NCBI RefSeq assembly: GCF_000005505.3
Contig: NC_016131.3
Location: 21,597,501 to 21,661,500, forward strand
DNA length: 64,000 nt
Direction: 5' to 3'
From: Brachypodium distachyon
Lineage: Eukaryota; Streptophyta; Magnoliopsida; Poales; Poaceae
Positions 1 to 12,100 of the stretch are shown here, one piece after another. Numbering within the stretch: the first letter of the stretch is position 1; each line of letters starts with the position of its first letter. The position numbers and the translations under genes are program-made. The notes beneath the pieces were generated by a model. It was not told where the DNA came from. It made no database searches and was given only the letters and a program-made list of their open reading frames with translations.

Positions 1-3000
1 GCTCCCGAGAGGAGCCGTGCCCATAATCAATGAAGATCATGAGCTGGAACTGCCGGAGCATGGCCACGTCCCGCGCAGTTCGTTCGCTTCTGGATCTCCA
101 GAGGCAAATAAAACCAGATTTGATTTTCCTGTCTGAGTCACATTTGGGAAAAGCTAAGGCAAAAAAATTGGTTCGTAAGTTGATGTTTGATGAGATGTTG
201 ATCCATGAGAGCGATGGTCACAGTGGTGGTCTGTTGCTCATGTGGAAGAAGGAGTGAAAATTAAAGTCCATGACATTACAGCAAATTTCATTGATGTTGC
301 TGTGAAGGACGTCGTGGAGTGGAGGTTAACTGGTTTTTATGGGGAGCCGAAGTGGGAGGACAAATACAAATCGTGGGATTACTTGCGTGATCTCCATGGC
401 AGGAGGGATTCTGCTTGGCTGGTCTTGGGTGATTTCAACGAGATTCTTTTCTCGTGGGAGAAGGATGGCGGAGTGCCCAGAGCGTTGAGGTATATGCAGG
501 CGTTTCAGGATTGTCTGAATTCCTGTTCGCTGGAGGATCTGGGTTATACGGGGGATGTTTTTACCTGGTGCCGTGGGAGAATTCGGGAGAGGTTGGATAG
601 AGCTATTGCTAACGAGGCTTGGAATGAGCTTTTCCCTTTTGCTAAAGTGGTAAATGAGGGGATGACAAAGAGTGACCACCGTCCGGTTACCGTCGACACC
701 CAGTATCTTGCCGGAGTCCACTTGTCTGGCGGCCCGACCGTTCGCCGGTTTGAGGCAAGGTGGCTGGAGGAAGAAACTGTAAATCAAATTGTTCAAAATG
801 CTTGGAATAGAGCCTGTGCTAGCGGTGTGGGGCCCAAACTCATGCAGAAAACGTTAAAAGTCCATGAAGAGCTGCACGCTTGGGACAGACGGGAACTAAA
901 GGCACCGCGGAAAAAAATTGAGAACCTCAAGAGAACGTTAGAAGAGTTACGTCGAGGCCCTATTACTCACGAATCCTTGTTTGATCAAAAGGAGATCCTG
1001 CTTAAAATTGAAGTTTTGTTGGAGCAAGAAGAGATCCATTGGATCCAAAGAGGGCGGGCAAATTGGATACGGCATGGAGACAGTAGCACAAAGTTTTTCC
1101 ATAATTTTGCCAGTTCTCGTAAGAAGACCCGGATCTTATTGATGAAGCGGGTGTGAAGTGGGAAGACCCGGATGGCATGAGCAACCTGATTAAATCTTAT
1201 TTTTCTGGTTTGTTCCACTCGGAGGTTGATGAGTCAGATGATGATGTTCTTCAAAAGGTGAAAAGGAAGGTAACGAATGAAATGAACGCTTCCCTGTTAG
1301 CTCCGTTTACAGAGGAAGAAGTGAAGAAAGCTTTGTTCCAGATTGGTGATCTTAAAGCTCCTGGACCGGATGGCTTACATGCTCTATTCTATAGGCGTTT
1401 CTGGAGCTTGTTGGGAGACGACCTTACTAGTGAAGTGCTAGAAGCCGTCAATACTGGAGTAATACCGGAGGGGTGGAATGATACAATGATTGTGCTAATT
1501 CCTAAGGTGGAAAATCCTGACAATTTATCTCAATTTAGACCCATTAGTCTCTGTAATGTGGTCTACAAAGTGATCTCAAAAATGTTGGCGAATAGACTTA
1601 AACTGATTCTACCTGAAATTATTTATGAGCATCAGAGTGCCTTAGTACCAGGACGTCTCATCACGGATAATATACTTATGGCCTATGAGTGCATTTACTC
1701 AATAAAAAAGAAGAAGGGGAAGAAGGGATACTGTGCAGTAAAATTGGACATGCACAAGGCCTATGATCGGGTAGAATGGTGCTTTCTGAAGAAGATAATG
1801 TTGAAGTTGGGCTTCGCAGAGAGATGGGTGAATCTTATTATGGCTTGTGTCTCTTCTGTTAAATACTCGGTCCGTTTTAATTCTAATTCCACTTAAGTGT
1901 TTACACCTATGAGGGGCATCCGTCAAGGAGACCCCTTATCACCTTATTTGTTTCTCCTTTGTGCAGAGGGGCTATCTGCTTCGCTTAATGACGCTGAACA
2001 CTCGGGAGAATTAACAGGCGTTTGGGTCTGCAGAGTTGCGCCGGTGCTTTCACATCTGTTGTTCGCCGATGACTCGTTGATCCTAATGGAGGCGGATGTC
2101 CAGAATGCAAATACCTTGAAGCAGATTATGGACTCTTACTGTGCTAGCTCGGGACAGCTTGTCAGCGTTGCAAAATCGAGTGTCTTCTTTAGCCCCAATA
2201 CAAGAGTTGAGGATAGAGCGGAGGTATGTGATGTTTTGAACATACTCACAGAATCATTAAATGATAAATACCTTGGTCTGCCTGCCATCGTAGGAGTGGA
2301 TAGAAGTGATTGTTTCAAGTACTTGGTGGAACGTGTGCAAGCTAAAACTAGTGTATGGAAGGAGAAGATGTTCTCCAGGGGGGGGAGGAGGTCTTATTCT
2401 ATGCGGGTGTTCACGATGACAGTATTCAAGATCTCGAAAAACATTTGCAAGGGAATTTCTGATGCTATTTCGCAGTACTGGTGGGGCGATGATGACGAGC
2501 ACAAAAAAATTCATTGGCTTGCTTGGTGGAAACTTTGTATTCCGAAGTGGAGAGGAGGTATGGGGTTCAGAGATTTGCACACTTTTAATATGGCGATGTT
2601 GGCTAAACAGTGTTGGCGCTTGTTGGAACGGCCTGATTTCCTTTGTGCTCGTGTGCTTTGTGCAAGGTACTATCTCGATGGTAATCTGTTAAAAGCAAAG
2701 ATCAAGAGTGGTAGTTCTTTCACCTGGCGGAGTGTTCTCTCGGGGATGGAGAACTTTAATCGCGGCTGTATTTGGCGTGTGGGGGATGGTACACAAATTA
2801 ATATATGGAATGATCCTTGGATCCCATCCAGTCCATCGAGGAAAATTATGATGCCGAGAGGGAATGGAATGCTTGATAAAGTATCGGAGCTGATAAATCC
2901 GATTACTGGAGCTTGGGATGAGGTGTTGATCAGAGATATTTTCTGGCCCATTGATGCTAATCGTATTCTTGAGATTCCTCTGCCCCCTCTATTGATGGAA

Positions 3001-4150
3001 GATGTTGTTGCCTGGCATCACACGAAGAATGGATTATTTTCGGTCCATTCAGCTTATCATGCTGAATGGGATTACTAGTTCGGGAGGAAGGAAAGAACTG
3101 TTTTAGGTGTTGGTCGATCGGAGGTCAATCCTGTGTGGAAGAAGTTGTGGAGCCTGCGGATACCGGCTAAGATAAAAATATTTGGATGGAGAGGCCTCCA
3201 CGGCTTGATCCCTTGTCTTGGGTTGTTAGCAAATAGACACATTAACCCTCTTAGTGGCTGCCCAGTTTGTGAGATGGGATGCGAGGATATCATGCACATG
3301 ATTTTCACTTGCCAACGAGCTCGCTTGGTTTGGCAGCGTCTGGGTGTTCTAGAAGTGATAAATGAGGCTGCTGCTTTGGATAGATCAAGAGCAGTAGCAC
3401 TTAATCATATCATTTGTTCTAAGGGGGCCTGGGATCCGCTTGGAGGTGTTGGCCTGCCTGAGCTTATTTTTACAGGTGCCTGGTACATTTGGTGGGAACG
3501 CAGGCAGCTTGTCCGTGATGAGGTTGTGCAAACACCACAGAGATCTACCATGGCCATCGGTGCCTTGGCGACAAACTCATGGCGTGGCTCGAAGAAAAAG
3601 GCTGAGGTCAACCGTGATGGCTGGACTTGTCCGCCGGAAGGACTCCTGAAAATTAATGTCGATGCGGCGTTCAGTGATGATGAGGGAAGAGGGAGTGCAG
3701 GCGTGATCGTCAGAGACTCCCATGGCAAATTTATCGCAGCAGCATGTCGGCACATCCCTTTCGTCGTGGATTGACTAATGGCTGAAGCTTATGCACTTCG
3801 AGATGGCTTATTCTTTGCACAGCAGTTGGGACTTAATAACTTCATCATCCAGTCGGACAACTTACAGGTGGTGGAGACGATGCTTGATGACGGGTTCTCC
3901 GCAACAACTGCTTCTGCTATTTTTCTTGATAGTAGAATCCTCTTCTCAGGTTTTAGTAAGGCTTCAGTGGAGTTTTGTCATCGAGAAGCCAATGCGGTAG
4001 CTCATGAGATTGCTAAGAATTGTTTTCTTACTAGATTCTCTTGTGTTTGGGACGATGATCCCCCTAGCTTTTTATTGCCTGTGTTGGTTAACGATGTAAG
4101 TCTATTTGATGATCAATAAAGCTAGCCGAATGGCATTGCCTCAAAAAAAA
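1..4150 (+). mobile_element. Degenerate LINE (non-LTR retrotransposon), 5' part outside the window
   Basis: The body of a plant LINE runs into the window from the left and ends in a short A tract at 4143-4150. In order it encodes an apurinic-type endonuclease domain, a reverse transcriptase, a zf-RVT zinc-binding region and an RNase H domain. This domain order is typical of plant L1-type elements, which copy themselves by target-primed reverse transcription. No target-site duplication can be tested because the 5' end is not visible. The copy is inactive: its main ORF carries two frameshifts and three in-frame stops. Confidence 0.93.
30..4119 (+). pseudogene. LINE ORF2 pseudogene (endonuclease / reverse transcriptase / RNase H)
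   Basis: The frame opens at 30 with the SWNCR start typical of the endonuclease. It continues with LGDFNE near 428-445 and SDHRP near 670-684. The reverse transcriptase follows, with PGPDG, the FRPISL and LDMHKAYD blocks, GIRQGDPLSP and the catalytic FADD at about 2062-2073. A zinc-binding region (CPVC...HM.F.C) lies near 3260-3310. The RNase H domain begins with the INVDAAF acidic residue near 3650 and continues with EAYALR, QSDN and CHREAN through 4119. Breaks visible: a frame change near 242-257, another near 1140-1156, then in-frame stops at 1894-1896, 3076-3078 and 3772-3774. Reading beyond each stop resumes the same domain, so these are point lesions in an old copy rather than separate genes. 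Confidence 0.92.
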
Positions 4151-4484
4151 GATATTGTCTAACCTTATTTTTATGGAAAAAAAGAGAAATTGGACCTAAT
4201 GTTCATTTTTCTCCAAAAACATAAGGAATCAATGTGACTCCTAAGGAATCATTTCGTTTATTTCTTGCAAAAATGCATCTAAAATGGATTTTCGTATGAA
4301 AATCCACTAAATCGAATGAGGCCTGAACCCGTCTAAGAAGAAACTACCTAGGCATATCATGCTTCCCTTAACACAATGTTTTAAAAGAATTATTCCATCA
4401 ACATGTGACAAATGTGATCCAATCATAACCATAAGCAAGTGCTCCCTCAGTCCCATAATTCTTCTCGTGATTTTAGTTCAATGA
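4151..4484. other. Non-coding spacer between the LINE and a MULE
   Basis: AT-rich sequence with no ORF of note. It includes a stretch around 4200-4330 that loosely resembles 61480-61580 near the right end of the window, suggesting decayed copies of a shared repeat. A lone CTCCCTCAGTCCCATAATTC-like MITE end lies at 4442-4461. Confidence 0.5.
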
Positions 4485-4493
4485 TATAAATTT
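4485..4493. repeat. Left copy of MULE target-site duplication
   Basis: TATAAATTT, identical to 5673-5681, directly abutting the left inverted repeat. Confidence 0.85.
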
Positions 4494-5672
4494 GAGTAAA
4501 ATGCATCAGGGGTCCTAATTCTTTCGCAAATGTCCCAAGTTAGTCCTAAATCTTTGAAACTGCATATGTTAGTCCTAATTGTTTCATAAGTGGTTCATCT
4601 CGGGTCCTATGGTGGCTCTGGCGCGTGCCTGGTACCTACGGGGCTATTTCGGCCCACTCGTCAGGTGCCAGCGGGGAACGTTTTTTGCAAATAACCCCCT
4701 GCCGCCTTTTTGTCTTCTACCCCATGAGCCCCACTCATCCTCCTCCTCTTCTCCTCACTCCCCCTCCTTCTATCTTTTGCCGGCATGGTGTCTTCCGCAG
4801 CGGGGAAGGAGACGGCTGCCATCGGGATCAGCGGACGAGCTGCTCTCCTCGCCGCTGCGGTGGCTACCCCTCTCCGGCGAGAGCCCCCGGTTGTTGACCA
4901 CACGGTAGGAGCGCCTGGGCGGCGGCACTGATTGGGGGTGACGCCTGCTTCTTGTGGCGGCGCGGAATGATCCCGGTGAGCCAGGAACGACTCTTTCACT
5001 CCTTATTATCGCTTCCTCCCTTATCCTTGTCGACCTCCGATCTGTGGTGGTGGTGGTGGTTGCCATTGCCAAAGAGCATGGCGAGCACGAAGAATTTCCC
5101 GGCGCGGGGCTTATCGTACCCGACGTCGCCTTCCACGAGCGCGGCATTGCCGCCGTCGTAAGCCGAGGCGGGGCCCACCTGCGACGTCCGTAAGAAGAGC
5201 AGGCTCGGGTGGTTCCTGAGTGTGCCGCCGGAGGAGTCCGGCTTCCTTCGGGACATGTACGTCAAAACGGACCTCGGGAACGCTGGGGAGGGAGGGGGGG
5301 GGGGGGGGAGGGGGCGCTGCCACCACAATAGCCGCTGGGGGTGGAGGAGTAGGTGTCGGTCGTGCCGCGGTTCATCCTCCGCCGATTAGGGTTCAGGCAA
5401 TGGAGTGAGGAGAAGAGGAAGAGAATGAGGGGGGTGGGGCTCACGGGGTAGAAGACAGAAGGAGGCAGGGGGTTATTTGCAAAAACCGTTCCACGTCGGC
5501 ACCTGACGGGTGGGACCAAATAGCCACGTAGCACCATGCACACACTAGAGCCATTATAAGACATGGGATGAACCCCTTATGAAACAGTTAGGACTAAAAT
5601 GTGCAGTTTCAAAGATCTAGGACTAACTTGGGACATTTGCGAAAGAATTAGAACCTCTGATGCATTTTACTC
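4494..5672. mobile_element. Mutator-like foldback element (MULE) with 9-bp target-site duplication
   Basis: The two ends are long inverted repeats of about 270 bp, roughly 4494-4765 and 5400-5672. The outer end reads GAGTAAAATGCATC on both sides. The element is flanked by a perfect direct repeat TATAAATTT at 4485-4493 and 5673-5681. A 9-bp duplication with long terminal inverted repeats is the hallmark of the Mutator superfamily. No transposase is present, so it is non-autonomous. The interior (about 4770-5400) is much more GC-rich than the flanks and could be captured host DNA of the Pack-MULE kind, but I do not recognise the source gene. It inserted about 480 bp upstream of the potassium-transporter start codon. 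Confidence 0.85.
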
Positions 5673-5681
5673 TATAAATTT
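5673..5681. repeat. Right copy of MULE target-site duplication
   Basis: TATAAATTT, identical to 4485-4493, directly abutting the right inverted repeat. Confidence 0.85.
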
Positions 5682-6161
5682 TACTAACATCAATTATATA
5701 TCAATAAAGTAATCTCTCATTTTTTACATATGTTGGCGTATTTGGTTTCGTTAAAACGACTATTTGACCAATAGTCACTTTATTAATATGTGTTTTTAAC
5801 ACATGAAATTTATATCAATAGATTTGTCTTCAAAAGTTCTTCTTGTCATATAAATTGCATTATTATTGATCAACCAAATGTTCCAACCTTTGTAAACAGG
5901 AGAAGTAATTTTTAGTCAAACCTAGAATTTTATTTTAGGAAGCGGACAGAAAATATATATCTGACGAGGAAAGAAGAATACTACTGCAAAATAGCTGTAC
6001 TACTACGGAAAATCCTGCAAGAGCACTACAGCAGTTCTGTTTCTTCTCTCCCGTCTGGCCGTCTCTCTCCCCCCCTCCCACACACCCTGCCCTGCATATG
6101 TCCATCACCTGAACCCGTAGAACCCCACGCAAGCGCCTCGCCGCTGTCTACCTCGATCCGA
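5682..6161 (+). promoter_or_regulatory. Probable promoter and 5' leader of the HAK transporter gene
   Basis: The sequence between the MULE and the transporter ATG. The left part (about 5690-5920) is AT-rich and looks like a decayed MITE related to the one at 9737-9970. A TATA-like AAATATATAT lies at 5951-5960. A pyrimidine-rich tract at about 6039-6090, typical of plant 5' leaders, precedes the ATG at 6162. The transcription start is not determinable by eye. Confidence 0.4.
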
Positions 6162-9100
6162 ATGGAGACTGGAAGCGGCGGCGGCGGGAGGCTGCCTAAG
6201 TCGGAGTCGGCAGAGATGCGGTGGGTAGTACCCGGCGGGGCCGACGACGAGGACGAGATCGAGAGCTCCGACGATGGCTTCGGCGGCACGGACACCCCGG
6301 TGGCCGCCTCGGGTTCTCGCGGCGGTTGCTCGGACGCAGACGAGGACGAGGAGGACGCGCTGCTTCACCACCGCCTCGTGCGCACGGGCCCGCGCGCTGA
6401 CTCCTTCGACGTCGAAGCTCTTGACGTCCCCGGCCTGTACCGCCACCAGGTCTGCTTCCCTTCCGCCTCCCACTGCGTTGGTTAAATCGGATTTGGTTTT
6501 GTGCGCGCGGTGTTCGCGATATTGCTTAGGTGAGGCTGCGCGGGAGCTGTTCGCGGTATCTCCTGCTTGTGCCCGATCGATCGATATCCCGTAAAGGAAC
6601 TTTGCTGTTGCTGCTTAGCGCTATTGCTTGTACGAGCTTGTGGCATGGGGCTGACGAAGTTTTACCGGGTTCGGAGTGTTAAGAACATGATATTGCAAGG
6701 TTGCTCAGTAGTTGTTTTTGCATTTGTTTCGCCAGCTTCTGTGAGCTTGCTTGCTGTTTTCTTATTTACTACTAGCTTTTTGCCCATGCGTTGCCACGGC
6801 CCCTGCGCTCCACTCGTATTAGCTCTGCTCTACTAAATTAGTTGCTCAGAGAGGCCGCTCTATGTAAAAAAGAATAATTTTGTCTCAATAAAAGATGATT
6901 AACAAGATGGTTATTGCGAATTTGTTTCGGATGCATCAATTCAGTTGTGAAATTACAATTTGAAAGGAATAATATATCTGTCGCAGGAATGCAATTTCAA
7001 TTACTCACTAACACTGAGCTTCCATGCTCGCCTACAAAGACATGGTCATGTAGTTTGCAGAGGAATTAATGAAAATCAATTGGTTAGATGTACTAAATTG
7101 TCGATACTCTGCGCATATAGAAAATCAAAGAGATGGAAGGCATGCTTCGGAATCACTGAAAAAACCAATCTACAAACAATGCAGTAGTTATCACATCTGT
7201 CGGACCACATATCAGATGGATATTTGTGTATACTAATGGTCATTTCATGTCAAATCTCATGTTAATTAGCACATCCTATGTTATCAGGCTATAAAGAACT
7301 GGAATAACAATAAAAGTTAGCTTCCGAGGTTTGTTAGCCTAGTTTTTGGCAGTCATATAATTTCTTAGATGGTCTTGCACGTTTATGTAGGTTCTACTGG
7401 GTTGTTTACGCCTGTGCATGAGTCTAGAGCGCAAGGTGTTTTCAGCCTTGTTCAGATGGGCCTATGTAATCTGGATTTTAGTGTTCCTTCGGTAGATTTG
7501 ATGATCTTGTTGTGTATACTACTCCCTCCGTCTGGTATTAAGTGTCGCAATTTTGTATCTAGACACATTTTAGTGTGTAGGTACATGTGTATCTAAACAA
7601 AGTTGCGACACTTATTACCGAACGGAGGGAGTACTATACTGTATAGTGTATGTACTAGTACTTGTGGCCTGCAAGCTAGATGCACCCTCTTGATTGTTTA
7701 CGTTGCTTGGTTCAATTTGGTGTGTGAGCATGATGCTTAGAGTATTGAGCGTGCGCATGTTGTTTGTGTGCGTGGTATTATTAGATGTAACCATCCAAGA
7801 TATTACCAGATTTAAGAGCAATAGTTCCCCATTTTACTAGATTTAAGGATGAGGGATCCTGACAAGGTTAGCAACACATGTTGGGCCGATGTGGCAAGGG
7901 GGAAATACAGCCCACCTGCCATGTTGGACTTGCATTCTCCCTGCCTGACTCCGACATGGAGGAGCTAATCCAAGCGGTGGGAGTCTAATCCCTGCCCTCA
8001 CCCACTTGGTGCTCTAGCCCACTCCACCACCACTTAGCAGACATAAGGGTGGAGGCAGCGAAGCAAAGGTGTGGGAAGGGGTTGGTGAGGGTCATCACCA
8101 ATTGTCTCAACTCACCATCGCCTGCTCTACTCATTATTTTGCGGAGATAGGAATGATGACTGAGTGGGCGAGGGAGATGAAGAGGTTGGGGATTAGAGTC
8201 CACCTGCTAGGGTCAGGTCAGCCACCTCAGAGGCAAGAGTGGAGAATGCGTGGCCAACATGACGCATGGTAGGGACGTTCGTTGGGTTCGATTCGACCCG
8301 TGAAACTGCCCTATAAAAAAAACCACACTTGTCCTGCTGCTCATGTCGCCTTCAAGGAAAAAAAATAGAACTTGAACACCCCTGGAGCACGGGCTGGCAT
8401 CATTACCTTCATCCCTTGCCACATCAGCATGATATGTTGGTTGACCTTGTCAAACCCCACCCTTAAGTCTAGTAGGACGAGGAGGTATTGCTCCTAAATC
8501 TGGTAAATTGTGTCTTTTTTTTGCGGCTATCTGGTAAATCGTGTCACAGAGTTTAAACCTGCTAAATGTCACAACGTCACAGTTTCTTTGTAAAATTTGG
8601 TATTTACTCTAAACTTCAAAGGTTGGCTCCGCGTCTCCATTTTGTTTTTACAGGTAGCTACATATGTAGGCCTAATTTCTTGAAATGTTGTTTTGATTTA
8701 CTTCGTTCAGTTTTACGGACTATAGTATTCGCAGGATGTTGTGTGGTGTTTGAGATATTGCAATTTGCTGTATATCTATTTAAAAAACAACCAATTGGTG
8801 GAATTGAATGCACCTTTGTTTTGTCTGGAGGCTATAAAGTCCCACATTATTTCATAAAAAAGAACTACTACAAATTCTTTCGCTAACCAGAAACCTGCCA
8901 CCGCTGCTGCTCCTGCTCCCTGACCTTTTCTTAGGCATGTAATCTAAGTTCCTGATGCAGCTCCGGATGGCAAATTCTATAAGGCACACTCGGATTACCT
9001 AAGAACAGAGAGATGATGCAGTGAATGGTGAGCACTGGCAAGGACTTGTATGCACTCCGCCTTTTACATGGAATAGGTTGGGTGGGCATCCAAAAAGTCA

Positions 9101-12100
9101 TGAAAAGTTCAAAAATTACTAACACATCTACAACAACATTTCAAATCCAAATTCGACCCACCAGTAGAGGAAAGAGTGGATAAATTCCACTCTGAAAAAA
9201 CAGCTAATTTATATTTGAGTGTCCAGCTACTATTCTCAATTTCTCATCAGATTTGTCCTTCTGTTTCTTGATGTGTAGTCAAATTTGGATTTTAATTTCT
9301 GTGATATGGTAGACCATAGATGCATCAATGTTGTCATTTCTATTTGATTTTTTCACGATTTTTTGGACATCCATGTGACCTGATTACACTGGTTCCACCT
9401 AAAGGGGTGAGTGCACCCAGGCCGCCCCCCTTATTTTTGCCCCGCCTGGCTGTATTTCACTTGTTAGTTGTTACTACTTACTAGTATTTGCAAACTGTGC
9501 ATTTCTTTGGATGGTTTTGAAGTATACTGCCCTGCAGCTTAAACTTGCTAGTCATAATTCATTAAAATCAGGCCAGAGGGCCGAGAAGTGCATTCATCCT
9601 AGAAAAGTATAGTTAATTCTTTTTACCTCTTCCTAGTAATCTCCTTATAAATTTTTAGATTGGCATATGAAAATTATATAAGTAGTTTTCTCTCGATTTG
9701 TGATCATAATATGTTTTTTTTTGTTCTACAAATATACGTCCTCCTTTTCTAATATAAGACGTATTAGATTTCATTAGGACATGGCTTTGACCAGTAATTA
9801 CTCCATTAATATGTGGTTTTTTATGACACAGAATCACAATTATCAGTATGTACATTTGAAAACAAATCTGACGCAAATTTCATTTCATATAAACTACATA
9901 TTAACAAAGTAGTTCTTGTCAAAGCCTTGTCTTAATGAATCCCAATACGCTTTATATGATGAAAAGGAGGTAGTGTTACAGTAAAAATTCTGGTCAAGGT
10001 TATGTTTTTTGCAGACCAGTCAATGTGCAAAACACCACTTTCGGGGAATAGGGCTAAGCAATGTTCCAGTCAATGTGCAAAGCGCCACTTTTGGGGAACA
10101 TTGCTAAGCAATATTCCAGTCAATGTGCAAACTGCCACTTTTGGGGAATAGGGCTACGCAATATTAAACAGTCTCCATTATTTTGTATTACATTAGAATC
10201 TGCTGGTGCTGCCGTGCCGCGTCATGGTTATATATTGGAATCTCCTGCGTCATGCAATATTTAGAAGTCTCCACTTCAATTGGTTGAGCATTGCTACTCC
10301 AGTCGCTATATCTGCCATCCACATGTCATTTGGATATAGGATGCCTGTTTTGTGCCTGATTCATACATGCATGGGTATCTTGAGTTCTTCACCTTTCTGA
10401 GATCTCAATCCTTCATCCTGTTTCAGGAGTTTACCTTATGCAGGAGTATTGTGTTGACACTTCAGACATTAGGTGTTGTCTTTGGAGACGTTGGTACCAG
10501 CCCATTGTACACTTTCGATATAATGTTCAACAAATACCCTAATACTTCAAAGGAGGATGTCCTTGGAGCACTCTCACTTGTAATATACACACTGATTCTA
10601 GTACCATTGCTGAAGTATACTCTGATTGTCTTATGGGGGAATGATAATGGAGAAGGTATATCTTATCTTACAGTGTATCATTACCATACCACTGGAAGTA
10701 GATTAGAGGGCAGTACTTTCTTTAAGCTTTTGGTTTAATATTGATTATTCTGTATACTTGGCAGGGGGGATATTTGCTTTATACTCTCTAATATGCAGAA
10801 ATGCAAAGGCTAGTCTGCTTCCTAACCAACTACCCTCTGATACCCGTATATCAAGTTTCCAACTCAAGGTGCCGTCGGTAGAACTTGAGAGGTCCTTGAG
10901 GATAAAGGAGCGCCTTGAGACTTCATCTATGCTGAAGAAACTACTTTTGATGCTTGTTCTTTTTGGTACTTCTATGGTGATAGCGGATGGTGTTGTTACA
11001 CCCGCGATGTCAGGTTCATCTTATTCTGATGCATTATGCATTGCATTCCCGATATATCTGCTTTCACCAGTAATATCAATTTTCCTCCTCTCCTAGAATT
11101 AACTTCATTTTTTTCCGGTGGTAAAATCTGCAGTGATGTCTGCTGTTAATGGCCTGAAGGTTGGAATATCTAGTGTTAATGAAGGTAATCTTGAATCAGC
11201 AATGCTTGGCATTATCTGGTTAAAGAAAGAAAGAAAAAATATTACTGTTTAGAAGTGCACAATGCTCACCTTCTATTGTGAATTTTGCAGGAGAAGTGGT
11301 CATGATAACTGTTGCATTTCTTATTGTTCTGTTCAGTCTGCAAAGGTTCGGAACAAGCAAAGTCGGGCTTGTTGTTGGACCTGCCTTGTTCATATGGTTT
11401 TGCTGCCTTTCTGGGATAGGAATTTACAACATAATGACATACGGTTCAGAAGTATTTCGAGCATTCAATCCTATATATATGTACTATTATTTTGAAAGAA
11501 AACCAACAGAAGCTTGGATGTCTCTTGGGGGCTGTCTTTTATGTGCAACAGGTATGCGTTTTTAACCACATTGTTAATGTTATTTGTGATATACCCTCGA
11601 AAGTTGAGTTCTCAAAGAATGTGCTTTCTTCGTGTGCAGTTTTTGTTTTAGTTAAATATATTAGTTACAATCTCTGCCGTCTCGTCTATCCTTTAGGAGT
11701 CATAACTCATAACTAAACTGACTGCGGCTGCAGTGTTGCTGAAGATAACTTGGCCTCCTCTTATTCTTATAGTCAAAAGTAGCAGAACAATGTCTTTTCG
11801 TGTACTTGAATTGTGAAGATGTTAACGAGATTGATAATTTACAGGTTCTGAAGCAATGTTTGCTGATTTATGCTACTTCTCTGTTAGATCTGTTCAGGTA
11901 GTTTTTTCTATTTTTGAGGGCTCTTTGGTGCACTACCAATACATAGTTGATAACTTAATATTTCTCTTGTTATGCAGCTTACCTTTGTGTGTCTTGTTCT
12001 TCCATGCCTTCTACTGGGATACCTAGGGCAAGCTGCATTTCTTCTGGAAAACTTGACTGAAAATGAGCAAGTCTTCTTTTTGTCTATCCCGAGTAAGGCA

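Larger units (their letters stand above)
6450..10426 (+). other. HAK intron 1 (about 4 kb), repeat-containing
   Basis: Spans donor GT after CACCAG to acceptor TTTCAG. It holds a Helitron-like end (6772), a Stowaway MITE (7522-7631), a foldback of about 700 bp (7804-8505), a second Stowaway (9737-9970) and a triple 50-bp tandem repeat (10016-10165). Apparent ORFs inside (for example 8566-8886 or 10061-10264) show no recognisable domain. Confidence 0.85.

Noticed and set aside
326..796. 156-codon minus-strand ORF in the LINE
   Set aside because: Antisense to conserved endonuclease motifs and without domain content.
10016..10165. Direct repeats considered as a CRISPR array
   Set aside because: The copies are contiguous without spacers, in a plant intron; this is an ordinary tandem repeat.
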